DNA of 64,000 bases, from positions 62,001 through 126,000 of the forward strand of contig NZ_VFSU01000032.1 of assembly GCF_006385875.1 (NCBI RefSeq), read 5' to 3'. This stretch comes from Sandaracinobacter neustonicus (GTDB lineage Bacteria; Pseudomonadota; Alphaproteobacteria; Sphingomonadales; Sphingomonadaceae). The notes under the pieces were generated by a model, which did not search any database, had not been told where the DNA came from, and worked only from the letters and a program-made list of their open reading frames with translations. Position 1 is the first letter of the stretch. Every line of letters starts with the position of its first letter. Shown here piece after piece: positions 26,730 through 35,703 of the stretch. The translations under genes and the position numbers were made by a program.

Positions 26730-27464
26730 ATGCAGCAGACCACGCAGAACGCCGAGAATATCGCCCTGTTTGCCGGGCTGGCCGCCGACTGGTGGAATCC
26801 CGAAGGCTCGTCCCGGCTGCTGCACCGGATCAACCCCACCCGCCTTGGCTTCATCCGCGACTCGCTAGTCCATCATTTCGGACTGGACCCGCGCAAGCGC
26901 CGCGCTCTCGAAGGCCTCTCCGCACTCGATATCGGCTGCGGCGCGGGCCTCGTCACCGAGCCGCTCGCGCGCATGGGCGCAGACACGCAGGGCCTCGACG
27001 CCGGGGCAGACCTGATCGAAGCCGCCCGCGCCCACGCCGCCGCGCAGCAACTGCCGATCCGCTACACCGCCGCCGACATCACCGATTTCGCCCCCGCCCA
27101 CAAAGGCCGGTTCGACATCGTCACCTGCCTCGAAGTCGTCGAGCATGTGGCCGACATCCCCGCCTTCCTCGCCGCGCTCGCCAGCCTGCTGAAACCCGGC
27201 GGCCTGCTGATCTTCTCCACCCCCAACCGCACCCCGCTCAGCTGGGCTGTGCTGATCGCGGGCGCGGAAAAGATCACCCGCATGATCCCCGACGGCGGAC
27301 ACGACTGGCACAAATTCCTCACCCCCGACGAACTCACCCGCTATCTCGCGGAAGCGGGACTGAAGGTGGAAACGCTGAAAGGGCTGAACTGGTCCCCGGC
27401 GAAGGGGTTCCACATTTCGGATGATGTCAGCATCACTTATATCGGCACGGCTGTGCGGGTTTGA
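26730..27464 (+). CDS. ubiG: 3-demethylubiquinol 3-O-methyltransferase UbiG
   Basis: A 244-residue SAM-dependent methyltransferase for both O-methylations of ubiquinone. The family start reads NIALFAGLAADWWNPEGSSR, then LHRINPTRLGFIRDSL; the SAM motif is ALDIGCGAGLVTEPLARMGA; motif II is FDIVTCLEVVEHVADIPAFL; the C-terminal region contains STPNRTPLSWAVLIAGAEKI and GHDWHKFLTPDELTRYL, which are specific to UbiG. The upstream frame is open but overlaps bpt; the ATG at 26730 is the natural start. It ends at a tandem double hairpin. Confidence 0.95.
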   Translation: MQQTTQNAENIALFAGLAADWWNPEGSSRLLHRINPTRLGFIRDSLVHHFGLDPRKRRALEGLSALDIGCGAGLVTEPLARMGADTQGLDAGADLIEAARAHAAAQQLPIRYTAADITDFAPAHKGRFDIVTCLEVVEHVADIPAFLAALASLLKPGGLLIFSTPNRTPLSWAVLIAGAEKITRMIPDGGHDWHKFLTPDELTRYLAEAGLKVETLKGLNWSPAKGFHISDDVSITYIGTAVRV

Positions 27465-27468
27465 GAAC

Positions 27469-27532
27469 GCAGGGGCTCCGCCCCTGCACCCCGCAAGGGG
27501 TATCAACCCCTTGACCCCTCAAGATTTTTATT
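27469..27532 (+). terminator. Double-hairpin terminator of ubiG
   Basis: Five bases after the ubiG stop lies hairpin 1 (gcaggggctccgcccctgc, 27469-27487), then acccc, then hairpin 2 (caagggg-tatcaa-ccccttg, 27494-27513), then acccctcaaga and tttttatt. The T-run supports intrinsic termination. The same two-hairpin layout recurs behind lptA, mrp, the DUF853 gene and the DUF3035 gene, with different stem sequences. Confidence 0.75.
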
Positions 27533-27625
27533 GCGTGCGTGGTGGAGTTGAGTGCCCTTGAAAAGAGGCGCTTATATTCGTTGCGAGTCCAGCGGCCTCT
27601 CGGCCTTTACCGCCGTTTCCCTCCT
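27533..27625. other. Gene-free spacer between the ubiG terminator and palindromic repeat
   Basis: No gene or clear site is seen in this short part of the repeat island between convergent ubiG and lptA. From 27725 to 27787, on the other side of the palindrome, there is likewise no gene. Confidence 0.4.
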
Positions 27626-27724
27626 CCGCTCAGGCTGAGCTTGTCGAAGCCCCCATGAGCATCCGCCTGGCTCAGCCATTAAGCTCTCACGCCCGGGGGG
27701 CTTCGACAAGCTCAGCCTGAGCGG
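27626..27724. repeat. Palindromic intergenic repeat, copy 2 (29-nt perfect arms)
   Basis: Arms at 27626-27654 and 27696-27724 are exact reverse complements (29 nt) around a 41-nt centre. Arm sequence matches copy 1 at 16674-16772 except for T in gagcttgtcg in place of C. In both copies both arms carry the same base at that position, so pairing is kept. Confidence 0.9.
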
Positions 27725-27787
27725 GTGGGAAGATCAGGACACAGGGCAAGCAACCGCTGCCTGTCTGCAACGATTTCAATCGCATGA

Positions 27788-27848
27788 AATTTTGGAGGTG
27801 CAGGAGGGTCGCCCTCCTGCTGGGGGTCCAGGGGGCAAAGCCCCTTGG
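27788..27848 (-). terminator. Double-hairpin terminator of lptA
   Basis: Read on the minus strand, the first hairpin (27828-27848, ccagggggcaaagccccttgg on plus) begins 24 nt behind the lptA stop, followed by a perfect 21-nt hairpin at 27800-27820 (gcaggagggtcgccctcctgc) and then acctccaaaatttc. It has the same layout as the elements behind ubiG and mrp. Confidence 0.6.
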
Positions 27849-27872
27849 CCTTACTTAGCTCCGAGCTCCGGT

Positions 27873-28406
27873 TTACTTCCGATCCGGCACCGCGAACCGC
27901 CCGCTCACCCGGCTGCCGGGCTGGCCAGTCGACGTCTTGCCGTCCAGCGTGGAACGGCCGGAGGCGAGGTCGATGGTCAGGCGGTTGCCCTGCACCTTGG
28001 TCGTGCCCTGCGTCAGCACGACATTGCCGATGAGGGTGAGGATGCGCTTGTCCACATCATAGATGCCGAAGCGGCTGGTGGCGCGTTCTGAGGGCGTGGC
28101 GAGGCGGACATTGCCGTCTGCGTCCAGCCGCTGGATCACCGGATCGCCTTTTGCCGGGCGGCTGTAGGCGACCTTGATGCGGTCTGCCTCCAGCGTGAGA
28201 TTGCCCTGCCGCACGCGGACGTTGCCGGTGAAAATGGCTTGATTCTGCTGGTCCAGCACGTCGATGCGGTCTGCGTCGACATCGATGGGGGCTTTATTGT
28301 CCAGCCCGCGCAGCGCCGAGGTGGTGATGCCCTGCGCCATGGCCGGGGCGGCGGCCAGCGGCGCGAGCAGGGCTGCGGTGATCAGAAAATAGCTGGGTTT
28401 CATCAT
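27873..28406 (-). CDS. lptA: LPS transport periplasmic protein LptA
   Basis: A 177-residue OstA-like protein forming part of the periplasmic bridge that carries LPS to the outer membrane. A signal peptide (MMKPSYFLITAALLAPLAAA then PAMAQG, cut after MAQ or nearby) precedes the beta-jellyroll, with NKAPIDVDADRIDVLDQQNQ, AIFTGNVRVRQGNLTLEADR and LTLIGNVVLTQGTTKVQGNR as typical repeats. It overlaps the lptC stop by 4 nt or starts one codon later (two ATGs in a row). Unlike the usual alphaproteobacterial order, no lptB follows; a repeat island and convergent ubiG come next. Confidence 0.92.
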   Translation of the reverse strand: MMKPSYFLITAALLAPLAAAPAMAQGITTSALRGLDNKAPIDVDADRIDVLDQQNQAIFTGNVRVRQGNLTLEADRIKVAYSRPAKGDPVIQRLDADGNVRLATPSERATSRFGIYDVDKRILTLIGNVVLTQGTTKVQGNRLTIDLASGRSTLDGKTSTGQPGSRVSGRFAVPDRK

Positions 28407-29044
28407 CCGACTGTCCGGTTGGGGGTGATGCGCAGCTTCACGCCGCCCGTCATGCTGACGGTGCGGCCCTGAAGATCGGCGGCAAAGGCGTTGGCGCTGA
28501 ACTGGCCCATGGGCAGCGTGCCGGAAACCGGCTCGCTGGTGCGGACCTGATTTTTGTTGATGTCCACCTCAATGGCGTTGCCGTCCAGACTGAAGCCGGA
28601 GGCGGAGCGGGCGATGACGGGGCCATCCACCACGAGGCGGTTTTCCTCGATGAAGAATTCCCCGGCTGGTGCCGTGACGGTGGCTGGCCCCTGCTGCTGA
28701 TCGAGCCGGGCCGACAGGCCGGAGAGCATCACCACTGGCACGGCGCTGGTTTTCTGCACGCCGGATTCCGCCACGATCTCGAAGGATTCGCCGTTCGCGG
28801 TTTCGCCGCGATAGGTGGCTTCCTGCATGCGCATGCGCTCCCCGGCGCGGGCGGCGCTGTCTTTCGACAGAAGGAAGCTGAATTCCTGTGTCGCCGTCAT
28901 CGGCAGGATCACCAGCACGGCGAACAGCGCGACGGAGGCGAGCGGCAGCACCCATTTGGCGGCCGCGATCACCGCGTCGCGCGGCCCGCCGGGCAGCATC
29001 GCCCGCCGCCGCGCTTCCCGCTGGCGGTCCGCCAGTTCAGACAT
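28403..29044 (-). CDS. lptC: LPS export protein LptC
   Basis: A 213-residue bitopic membrane protein that passes LPS from LptBFG to LptA. A short cytoplasmic N-terminus with arginines is followed by one transmembrane helix (AAKWVLPLASVALFAVLVIL) and a periplasmic LptC/OstA-type domain with MRMQEATYRGETANGESFEI and LSGLSARLDQQQGPATVTAP. The ATG at 29044 (MSELADRQR) was preferred; a TTG four codons earlier is the alternative and would overlap the upstream nuclease gene by 4 nt. It is followed by lptA with an overlap. Confidence 0.9.
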   Translation of the reverse strand: MSELADRQREARRRAMLPGGPRDAVIAAAKWVLPLASVALFAVLVILPMTATQEFSFLLSKDSAARAGERMRMQEATYRGETANGESFEIVAESGVQKTSAVPVVMLSGLSARLDQQQGPATVTAPAGEFFIEENRLVVDGPVIARSASGFSLDGNAIEVDINKNQVRTSEPVSGTLPMGQFSANAFAADLQGRTVSMTGGVKLRITPNRTVG

Positions 29045-29052
29045 GGGCTTTT

Positions 29053-29664
29053 TCAAACATGGGCGAAGATATCGATTTCCGGCCAGCCCTGCAGATCGAG
29101 ATCGGCCCGGTGCGGCAGGAAATCGAAGCAGGCCTGCGCCAGTTCGGTGCGGCCTTCGCGCGCCAGACGTTCGTTCAAAATGGGCATCATCCGGTGCAGG
29201 AAGCGCACGTCTGAGGCTGCATAATCCTTTTGCGCGTCGCTGAGCACGGCGGCACCCCAGTCACTGGATTGCTGCTGTTTGGAGATTTCCGCGCCCAGCA
29301 GTTCGCGCACCAGATCCTTCAGGCCGTGGCGATCCGTGTAGGTGCGGATCAGCCGGCTCGCGGTTTTCGTGCAATAGACGGGGGCCGCGACGACACCCAG
29401 ATATTGCCGGATCACCGCAAGGTCGAAGCGGGCGAAATGATAGAGCTTCAGCCGCGCCGGATCGGCCAGCACGCGCTTCAGGTTTGGCGCGCTGTAATCG
29501 CCGGAGAGGCGGACGAGATGTTCGTCGCCCCCGCCATCGGAAATTTGCACGAGGCAGAGCCGGTCGCGATGCGGGTTCAGCCCCATCGTTTCCGTATCGA
29601 CAGCGATCGGGCCGGGCGCAAACGGGTCGCCGGGCAAGTCGCCTTCATGAAAGTGAATGGCCAT
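29053..29664 (-). CDS. rnd: Ribonuclease D-like 3'-5' exonuclease
   Basis: A 203-residue DEDDy exonuclease. Exo I is GPIAVDTETMGLNPHRDRLC, exo II is in KLYHFARFDLAVIRQYLG, and exo III is DAQKDYAASDVRFLHRMMPI, with the Tyr-x3-Asp pair of the DEDDy group. It has only the catalytic domain and no HRDC domains, as is usual for the short alphaproteobacterial form found before lptC. It probably trims tRNA or other stable RNA 3' ends. The ATG at 29664 begins MAIHFHEGDLPGD. The gene leads a three-gene unit with lptC and lptA. Confidence 0.9.
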   Translation of the reverse strand: MAIHFHEGDLPGDPFAPGPIAVDTETMGLNPHRDRLCLVQISDGGGDEHLVRLSGDYSAPNLKRVLADPARLKLYHFARFDLAVIRQYLGVVAAPVYCTKTASRLIRTYTDRHGLKDLVRELLGAEISKQQQSSDWGAAVLSDAQKDYAASDVRFLHRMMPILNERLAREGRTELAQACFDFLPHRADLDLQGWPEIDIFAHV

Positions 29665-29731
29665 CGCTGTCTGCCATAGGCGCTCGGCAAAGGCCCGGCA
29701 ATGGAGCAGCTTCAGCGAGCTGCCGCACAAT

Positions 29732-29845
29732 TCAGCGCAGGAAGATGAAATAGACCCCCATCAGCAGCACATAGCCGGTGAGCGCCCCGGAAAGCAGGGC
29801 TTTCCAGTTGGGCCGGTGCGGGCGTTGATCGTCCGTCATTGCCAT
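29732..29845 (-). CDS. Small single-pass membrane protein, unknown function
   Basis: A 37-residue frame with a hydrophilic start (MAMTDDQRPHRPNWK) and one predicted transmembrane helix (ALLSGALTGYVLLMGVYFIF) ending in LR. The ATG at 29845 is preceded by gggggaaacc, a good ribosome site. The gene lies 67 nt upstream of the rnd gene on the same strand. It is not a known family to me, but the helix and ribosome site argue that it is expressed. Confidence 0.5.
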   Translation of the reverse strand: MAMTDDQRPHRPNWKALLSGALTGYVLLMGVYFIFLR

Positions 29846-30058
29846 GGTTTCCCCCGTGGCTTCAGAAGTTTGGTATGGTAACCTTGGCGGCTTTCTTGTC
29901 AAGCCATATGAAGCTTTCTGGTAAACTGCATGCGTATGCAGGAAATTCCGGCAATCCGGGTGCATACAGTTCATCAACGGAATGAACCGGTTGCGATGCC
30001 AGCCCTTCCCTAATCATTCAGCTTGGCTTTGCGGCCATTTCCCGGCACCGCTGTTTGC

Positions 30059-30682
30059 ATGCCGGTTGCCCGCCCTCGTGACGCTGCCACACTCATCCTT
30101 GTCCGCCGTGACGGGCCGCAGCCCCGCATCCTGATGGGGCGGCGTTCGGGAGGGCATGATTTCATGCCCGGCAAATGGGTGTTTCCCGGCGGGCGGATCG
30201 ACCGCGCCGATTATCACGGCCCCATCCTGAAGGACCTTGCGCCCGATGTGGCCGCCGATCTCGCGGCGTCCGTGCGGCTGAAACGGCAGGATGGCGCGCG
30301 GCTGGCCCGTGCGCTGGCCCGCACCGCCATCCGCGAGACGTTCGAGGAAACCGGGCTGGTGATCGGCCGCCACTCGGACCGGCTGGAGGCGGACCTCTCC
30401 GGCCTCAGCTATGTCGCGCGGGCGATCACCCCGCCTGCCCGGCACAAGCGCTTCGATGCGCGTTTCCTGATGGCCGATGCCGAACAGCTGCAATCATTGG
30501 AACCGAGCGACAGCCGCGAACTGGGCGATGTGGCCTGGTTCGGCCTTGGCGAATGCCGCGAGCTGGATCTGCCGATCGTCACGCGCGCGGTGCTGGACGT
30601 GGTGGAAGGCCATCTGGATGGCCGCGCCGTGGAGCGCCCCTTCTGGCACTGGACCCGGCAAAGCCCCGAATCGGCAATCTAG
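30059..30682 (+). CDS. NUDIX hydrolase
   Basis: A 207-residue NUDIX protein. It begins MPVARPRDAATLILVRRDGP, with GRRSGGHDFMPGKWVFPGGR as the strand and loop before the Nudix box. The box itself is spread over an insertion: the conserved G-x5-E corresponds to GGRIDRADYHGP and the REx2EE to IRETFEETGL, about 40 residues later, a form seen in the sphingomonad/NUDT7-19-like group of CoA or diphosphate hydrolases. The ATG at 30059 was preferred to a TTG at 30023. The substrate is unknown. Confidence 0.85.
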   Translation: MPVARPRDAATLILVRRDGPQPRILMGRRSGGHDFMPGKWVFPGGRIDRADYHGPILKDLAPDVAADLAASVRLKRQDGARLARALARTAIRETFEETGLVIGRHSDRLEADLSGLSYVARAITPPARHKRFDARFLMADAEQLQSLEPSDSRELGDVAWFGLGECRELDLPIVTRAVLDVVEGHLDGRAVERPFWHWTRQSPESAI

Positions 30683-30852
30683 CCGCTGGCGCAACGGCTC
30701 ACCGGCCGGTTCGGATCGGCTCGTCGACGCGCGCTGATTTTCATCGACATCTTTGCCCGGATCATCGCCTGAGGGGCGACAGGCGCGATTCCTTCGCAGA
30801 TATTAATGATGGCGGCGATTGAGAGTCCGCCAGCAACCGATTGGATTATGTT

Positions 30853-31098
30853 ATGAAAAATCTCTGGACCGGCCTTATGGCCGGAGCCGGCCTGCTGCTG
30901 GCCGTGCCCGCTTTCAGCCAACAAACACCTCCGCCGCCGCCGGCGGAGCCAGCCCCCGCACCTGCCCCTCAACCCGGCGACACGCCGCCGACCGAAGGCA
31001 CGCCCGCGCCCCCACCGGGCGAACTGACGCCGGACGGCAAGCCGAAAACGGGGGACGCGCGAATTCCGGAGCCTGAGCAGGCCCAGCCGAAATTCTAA
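30853..31098 (+). CDS. Small secreted proline-rich protein
   Basis: An 81-residue protein with a clear signal peptide (MKNLWTGLMAGAGLLLAVPA then FSQ) and a mature part made almost only of proline, alanine, glutamate and glycine (for example TPPPPPAEPAPAPAPQPGD). Such low-complexity proteins in the periplasm often act as spacers. A TTG four codons earlier is also possible; the ATG at 30853 is preferred. It is convergent with the metH operon (48 nt gap). No family is recognised. Confidence 0.6.
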   Translation: MKNLWTGLMAGAGLLLAVPAFSQQTPPPPPAEPAPAPAPQPGDTPPTEGTPAPPPGELTPDGKPKTGDARIPEPEQAQPKF

Positions 31099-31145
31099 CC
31101 CCGAAGTCCTAAGCGACGCATCCTTAAGCGACAACCTTGGGGGCG

Positions 31146-33749
31146 TCAGTCCAGATTCGGGCGCAGCCATTGCCGCGCCTGATCGGGGCTGACGCCCCTT
31201 CTTTCCGCATAATCCGCCAGTTGATCCTCGCCGATGCGCGCCACGCCGAAATAATGGCTGCGCGGATGGGCGAAGTAAAAGCCCGAGACGGCTGCCGTCG
31301 GCAGCATCGCGAAGCTTTCCGTCAGCGTGATCCCGGTTTTCGCGGGCGCGTCCAGCAGATCGAACAGCAAGGGCTTCAGGCTGTGATCCGGGCAGGCGGG
31401 ATAGCCGGGTGCCGGGCGAATGCCCTGATATTGCTCGCGTATCAGGCCGGGATAATCCGGCTCGGCCTTCGCCTCATAGCCCCAGAGTTCGGTGCGCAGC
31501 TTGAAGTGCAGCGCTTCCGCCAGCGCTTCGGCGAAGCGATCTGCCAGCGCCTTCAGCAGGATGTCGGAGAAATCATCGTGCGCGGCCTTGAACTCGGCCA
31601 GCTTCGCTTCGATCCCATGCCCCGCCGTCACCGCGAAGCCGCCGATCCAGTCGCCCTCAGGTGACACCACATCGGCGAGGCATTCATTCGCCCTGCCCTC
31701 GCGCTTCACCACCTGCTGGCGCAGCATCGGCAGCCGGGCAATCGGCTCGCCCCGCGTTTCATCGGCGAACACAAGGATATCGTCTCCCTCGCGCCGGGCG
31801 GGCCAGATCGCCGCAGTGGCTTTCGCTGTCAGCCATTTTTCCGCGATAATGCGCTCCAGCATCGCCTGCGCATCGTGCCACAGCGTCCGCGCGGCCTCTC
31901 CCACCACCTTGTCATCGAGAATCTGCGGGTAAGTGCCGTGCAGTTCCCACGCGCGGAAGAAGGGCGTCCAATCGATGAAGGGAACCAGATCGGCGAGCGG
32001 CCAGTCTTCGTAATTCCATTGCCCGGTTTGCGCGGGCCGCACCGGCGGCTCGGCCGCGAAGTCGATCGCCAGCGCGTTGGCGCGCGCTGCCTCGATCCCG
32101 GCCAGCGCCGATTGACCGCCCTGCCGCTTGGCGCGAATATCGGCATAATCATTGGCGATTTCCGCGACATAGGGTGCTGCCAGCGTGTCCGACATCAAAT
32201 TGGAGGCGACGCCCACCGCGCGGCTGGCATCCAGCACATGGATGGTCGGCCCGGAATAGGCGGGCGCGATCCTGAGCGCGGTGTGCACCTTCGACGTCGT
32301 CGCGCCGCCGATCAGCAGCGGCATCACGAAGCCGGCGCGCTCCATCTCGGCGGCGACCGTCACCATTTCGTCCAGCGAGGGCGTGATCAGGCCAGAGAGG
32401 CCAATGATATCGGCCTTCTCCGCCTTCGCGGCCTCAAGGATTTTCGGCCATGGCACCATCACGCCCAGATCAATCACTTCGTAATTGTTGCACTGCAACA
32501 CAACGCCGACGATATTCTTGCCGATATCGTGAACGTCGCCCTTCACAGTCGCCATCACGATCTTCGCTTTGGGGGCCGCGCCTTCGTCCTTCTCATCCTC
32601 GATGAAGGGAATCAGGTGAGCGACGGCCTTCTTCATGACCCGTGCGGATTTCACCACCTGCGGCAGGAACATCTTCCCGGTGGCGAACAAATCCCCAACC
32701 TTGTTCATGCCGTCCATCAACGGGCCTTCGATCACTTCGATGGGGCGCGCCGCTTTCAGCCGGGCCTCTTCGGTGTCGGCCACCACATGCGCGTCCAGCC
32801 CGTTTACCAGCGCATGCGCCAGCCTTTCTTCGACGGGCAGATTTCGCCATTCTTCCGTCTGTTTTTCAATGGATTGCGTTTGATTACTGAAGCGCGACGC
32901 CAGCGCGATCAGCCGGTCTGTCGCGTCTGGCCGACGCATCAGGATCACATCCTCGCACGCCTCGCGCAGGTCCGGATCGAGGCTTTCATACACGTCCAGC
33001 TGCCCGGCGTTGACGATGGCCATGTCGAATCCGGCGGGGATGGCGTGATAGAGGAACACCGAGTGCATCGCCCGGCGCACGGCCTCGTTGCCGCGGAAGG
33101 CGAAGCTGAGGTTGGACAGGCCGCCGGAAATGCGCACGCCGGGGCAGCGTGCCTTGATGGCGGTGCAGGCCTCGATGAAATCCAGCGCGTAGCGGTCATG
33201 CTCCTCGATGCCGGTTGCCACCGCGAAGATGTTGGGATCGAAGATGATATCCTCGGCCGGGAAGCCGTTCGCCGTGAGAAGATCATAGGCGCGGGCGCAG
33301 ATTTCCAGCTTGCGCGCGGCCGTGTCGGCCTGCCCCGTTTCGTCGAACGCCATCACCACGGCTGCCGCGCCATAGCGCCTGAGCGTGCGGGCATGGGCGA
33401 GGAAGGGCTCCTCCCCTTCCTTCAGGCTGATCGAGTTGACGATGGCCTTGCCCGCGACGCACTTCAGCCCGGCTTCGATCACGCTCCATTTGCTGCTGTC
33501 GATCATCAGCGGCACGCGTGCGATGTCCGGCTCGGCCGCCAGCAGCTTCAGGAAGGTCACCATGGCCGCCTCGCTGTCCAGCAGGCCTTCGTCCATGTTG
33601 ATGTCGATCACCTGCGCGCCATTGACGACCTGTTCGCGCGCGACGTCCAGCGCGGCGGTGTAATCGCCCGCGACGATCAGCTTGCGGAAGCGCGCGGAGC
33701 CGGTGACGTTGGTGCGTTCGCCGACGTTGATGAATGCAGTGGCGCTCAT
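31146..33749 (-). CDS. metH: Methionine synthase MetH, pterin/cobalamin/activation part (separate gene)
   Basis: An 867-residue protein corresponding to MetH without its homocysteine domain. Domains in order: methyltetrahydrofolate (pterin)-binding barrel (about residues 1-290; [37 protein letters not shown]); helical cap and B12 fold (about 320-560; with [20 protein letters not shown] holding the cobalt-ligating histidine of DxHxxG); and the AdoMet reactivation domain (about 590-867; [20 protein letters not shown]). All key motifs are present, so it should be active with the partner encoded just upstream. The ATG overlaps the stop of that gene by 4 nt. No B12 riboswitch was seen in front of the operon. 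Confidence 0.96.
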   Translation of the reverse strand: MSATAFINVGERTNVTGSARFRKLIVAGDYTAALDVAREQVVNGAQVIDINMDEGLLDSEAAMVTFLKLLAAEPDIARVPLMIDSSKWSVIEAGLKCVAGKAIVNSISLKEGEEPFLAHARTLRRYGAAAVVMAFDETGQADTAARKLEICARAYDLLTANGFPAEDIIFDPNIFAVATGIEEHDRYALDFIEACTAIKARCPGVRISGGLSNLSFAFRGNEAVRRAMHSVFLYHAIPAGFDMAIVNAGQLDVYESLDPDLREACEDVILMRRPDATDRLIALASRFSNQTQSIEKQTEEWRNLPVEERLAHALVNGLDAHVVADTEEARLKAARPIEVIEGPLMDGMNKVGDLFATGKMFLPQVVKSARVMKKAVAHLIPFIEDEKDEGAAPKAKIVMATVKGDVHDIGKNIVGVVLQCNNYEVIDLGVMVPWPKILEAAKAEKADIIGLSGLITPSLDEMVTVAAEMERAGFVMPLLIGGATTSKVHTALRIAPAYSGPTIHVLDASRAVGVASNLMSDTLAAPYVAEIANDYADIRAKRQGGQSALAGIEAARANALAIDFAAEPPVRPAQTGQWNYEDWPLADLVPFIDWTPFFRAWELHGTYPQILDDKVVGEAARTLWHDAQAMLERIIAEKWLTAKATAAIWPARREGDDILVFADETRGEPIARLPMLRQQVVKREGRANECLADVVSPEGDWIGGFAVTAGHGIEAKLAEFKAAHDDFSDILLKALADRFAEALAEALHFKLRTELWGYEAKAEPDYPGLIREQYQGIRPAPGYPACPDHSLKPLLFDLLDAPAKTGITLTESFAMLPTAAVSGFYFAHPRSHYFGVARIGEDQLADYAERRGVSPDQARQWLRPNLD

Positions 33750-34801
33750 GCGAAAACCGAAGCCTCAAGACCCGAGAGACGAAGCGCCGGTTGCACATGC
33801 GGCAGCGGGCGCGGCGGCAGCGCGGCGACCGCCCCCGCCATGGCGGCGATATGGCCGGGCGTGGTGCCGCAGCAGCCGCCCACCACGTTGATCAGGCCCG
33901 CTTCGGCCCATTGATGGATCAATTGGCCGGTGGTTTCCGGCAACTCGTCATAGCCGCCAAACGCGTTGGGCAGCCCGGCGTTGGGATAGACCATCAGCAG
34001 CGTATCAGCCTGCCGCGCCAGAATCTGCACATGCGGGCGCAGTTCAGTCGCGCCGAAGCTGCAGTTCAGCCCGATCGTCAGCGGACGGACATGCGCGAGG
34101 GAGACCCAGAAGGCCTCCACGGTTTGCCCGGAGAGGTTGCGCCCGGCGAGGTCTGTCAGCGTCATGGAAATCATCACCGGCACGCGTTGCTGGCGCGCCT
34201 CTTCCGCCTCCATCGCGGCGAAGGCAGCGGCCTTGGCGTTCAGCGTGTCGAACACGGTTTCAATGAGGATGAAATCCACGCCGCCATCCAGCAGCGCGTC
34301 GATCTGCTCGCGGTAAACGGCCTTCACGCCATCGAAATCGACTTCGCGATAGCCCGGATCTTCCACGCGCGGGCTGAGCGAGAGCGTCTTGTTGGTCGGC
34401 CCCAGCGCGCCCGCCACGAAGCGCGGCCTGCCGTCGCGCGCGGTGGCGGCGTCGGCCTCGGCGCGCAGGATGCGGGCGGCGGCGAGGTTGATCTCGCGGA
34501 CCAGCCCTTCCGTGCCATAATCGGCCTGGCTGATGCTGTTGGCGTTGAACGTGTTCGTGGCCAGCAGGTCCGCGCCGGAGTCGATATAGCTGCGCCCAAC
34601 TGCGGCAATCGCATCCGGCAGGGTGAGGTTCAGGATATCGTTATTGCCCTTCTGGTCATGGTTGACCGTGAGATTCCCACGATAATCGGATTCCTGAAGT
34701 CCAAGCTTTTGAATCGCAGTGCCATAGGGGCCATCCTTCACAAGGATTCTCTCTTTGGAGGCGGCACGGAAGGCGGCTTCGGCCGCGGAAGGCGCAATCA
34801 T
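33746..34801 (-). CDS. Homocysteine S-methyltransferase part of MetH (separate gene)
   Basis: A 351-residue protein equal to the first domain of MetH. It contains [55 protein letters not shown], and the zinc-binding cysteines in [12 protein letters not shown] and [18 protein letters not shown]. It would bind homocysteine and accept the methyl group from methylcobalamin of the partner protein. The start at 34801 overlaps metF by 4 nt, and its stop overlaps the larger metH gene by 4 nt, so the two halves are made together. A stand-alone homocysteine methyltransferase is less likely because of this coupling. Confidence 0.94.
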   Translation of the reverse strand: MIAPSAAEAAFRAASKERILVKDGPYGTAIQKLGLQESDYRGNLTVNHDQKGNNDILNLTLPDAIAAVGRSYIDSGADLLATNTFNANSISQADYGTEGLVREINLAAARILRAEADAATARDGRPRFVAGALGPTNKTLSLSPRVEDPGYREVDFDGVKAVYREQIDALLDGGVDFILIETVFDTLNAKAAAFAAMEAEEARQQRVPVMISMTLTDLAGRNLSGQTVEAFWVSLAHVRPLTIGLNCSFGATELRPHVQILARQADTLLMVYPNAGLPNAFGGYDELPETTGQLIHQWAEAGLINVVGGCCGTTPGHIAAMAGAVAALPPRPLPHVQPALRLSGLEASVFA

Positions 34802-35703
34802 TGTGGGCGAACCCCAAGCAGGTGGCAGATGGCATAAGCCAGTTCCGCGCGGTTGAGCGTGTAGAAGTGGAAGTGGCGGACGCCGCCGGCATAGAGGCGG
34901 CGCACCATTTCGGCGGCGATGGTGGCGGCGACCAGTTGGCGCGCCTCCGGCTTGTCGTCCAGCCCTCCGAACAGCCGCGCCATCCAATCCGGGATGTGCG
35001 TGCCGCACTGCCCGGCCATGCGCTGCACATTGGCGAAGCTGGCCACCGGCAGGATGCCCGGCACCAGATCGGCGGTGATTCCGGCGGCGGCGGCCCGGTC
35101 CCGGAAGCGGAAGAAGGCTTCGGGTTCGAAGAAGAACTGGCTGATCGCGCGGCTGGCGCCTGCATCCAGCTTGCGCTTCAGATGCGCGAGATCGGCTTCC
35201 GCGCTGGCGGCTTCCGGGTGGGTTTCGGGATAGGCGCCCACGCTCAGTTCGAAGGGGTGGCGCGCGGCCAGCCCGGCCACCAGATCGGCTGCGTCGCGAT
35301 AGCCTTGCGGATGGGCGACGAACTTTTGAAACTGGCCGTCTTTCACGGGCGGATCGCCGCGCAGCGCCACGATATGGCGAACTCCGGCCTCCCAATAGGC
35401 ATCTGCGACGGCGGCGATCTCGTCTTTGCTGGCGTCTACGCAGGTGAGGTGCGCGGCGGCCGGAATATCCGTTTCCGCCACGATCCGCGCCACGGTGGCG
35501 TGGGTGCGTTCGCGCGTGGTGCCGCCCGCGCCATAAGTGACGGAGACGAAGCGCGGCTTCAGCGGCGCCAGCGTCTGCACACTGCTCCACAATGTTTCCG
35601 CCATTTTCTCGGTCTTTGGCGGGAAAAATTCAAACGAAACTTCAATATCGCCGGGCAAATCCGCGTAAAGCGGGGCGCCAGCGGCCAGGTCTTCGGCCGT
35701 CAT
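34798..35703 (-). CDS. metF: Methylenetetrahydrofolate reductase MetF
   Basis: A 301-residue FAD enzyme that makes 5-methyltetrahydrofolate for MetH. Marks are VSFEFFPPKTEKMAETLWSS near the N-terminus (catalytic glutamate region), FVSVTYGAGGTTRERTHATV, HIVALRGDPP, AYPETHPEA and QFFFEPEAFFRFRDRAAAAG. The C-terminal regulatory domain of eukaryotic forms is absent, as expected. The start at 35703 overlaps the stop of the ArsR-methyltransferase gene by 4 nt. It is the second gene of the methionine operon. Confidence 0.96.
   Translation of the reverse strand: MTAEDLAAGAPLYADLPGDIEVSFEFFPPKTEKMAETLWSSVQTLAPLKPRFVSVTYGAGGTTRERTHATVARIVAETDIPAAAHLTCVDASKDEIAAVADAYWEAGVRHIVALRGDPPVKDGQFQKFVAHPQGYRDAADLVAGLAARHPFELSVGAYPETHPEAASAEADLAHLKRKLDAGASRAISQFFFEPEAFFRFRDRAAAAGITADLVPGILPVASFANVQRMAGQCGTHIPDWMARLFGGLDDKPEARQLVAATIAAEMVRRLYAGGVRHFHFYTLNRAELAYAICHLLGVRPQ

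Noticed and set aside
27465-27872. CRISPR-like array in the repeat island
   Set aside because: The repeats are palindromes of different kinds, not regularly spaced direct repeats with unique spacers.
31875-33914. Very long open frame (679 codons) opposite metH
   Set aside because: Shadow frame; composition is typical for antisense of GC-rich genes and the sense gene is certain.
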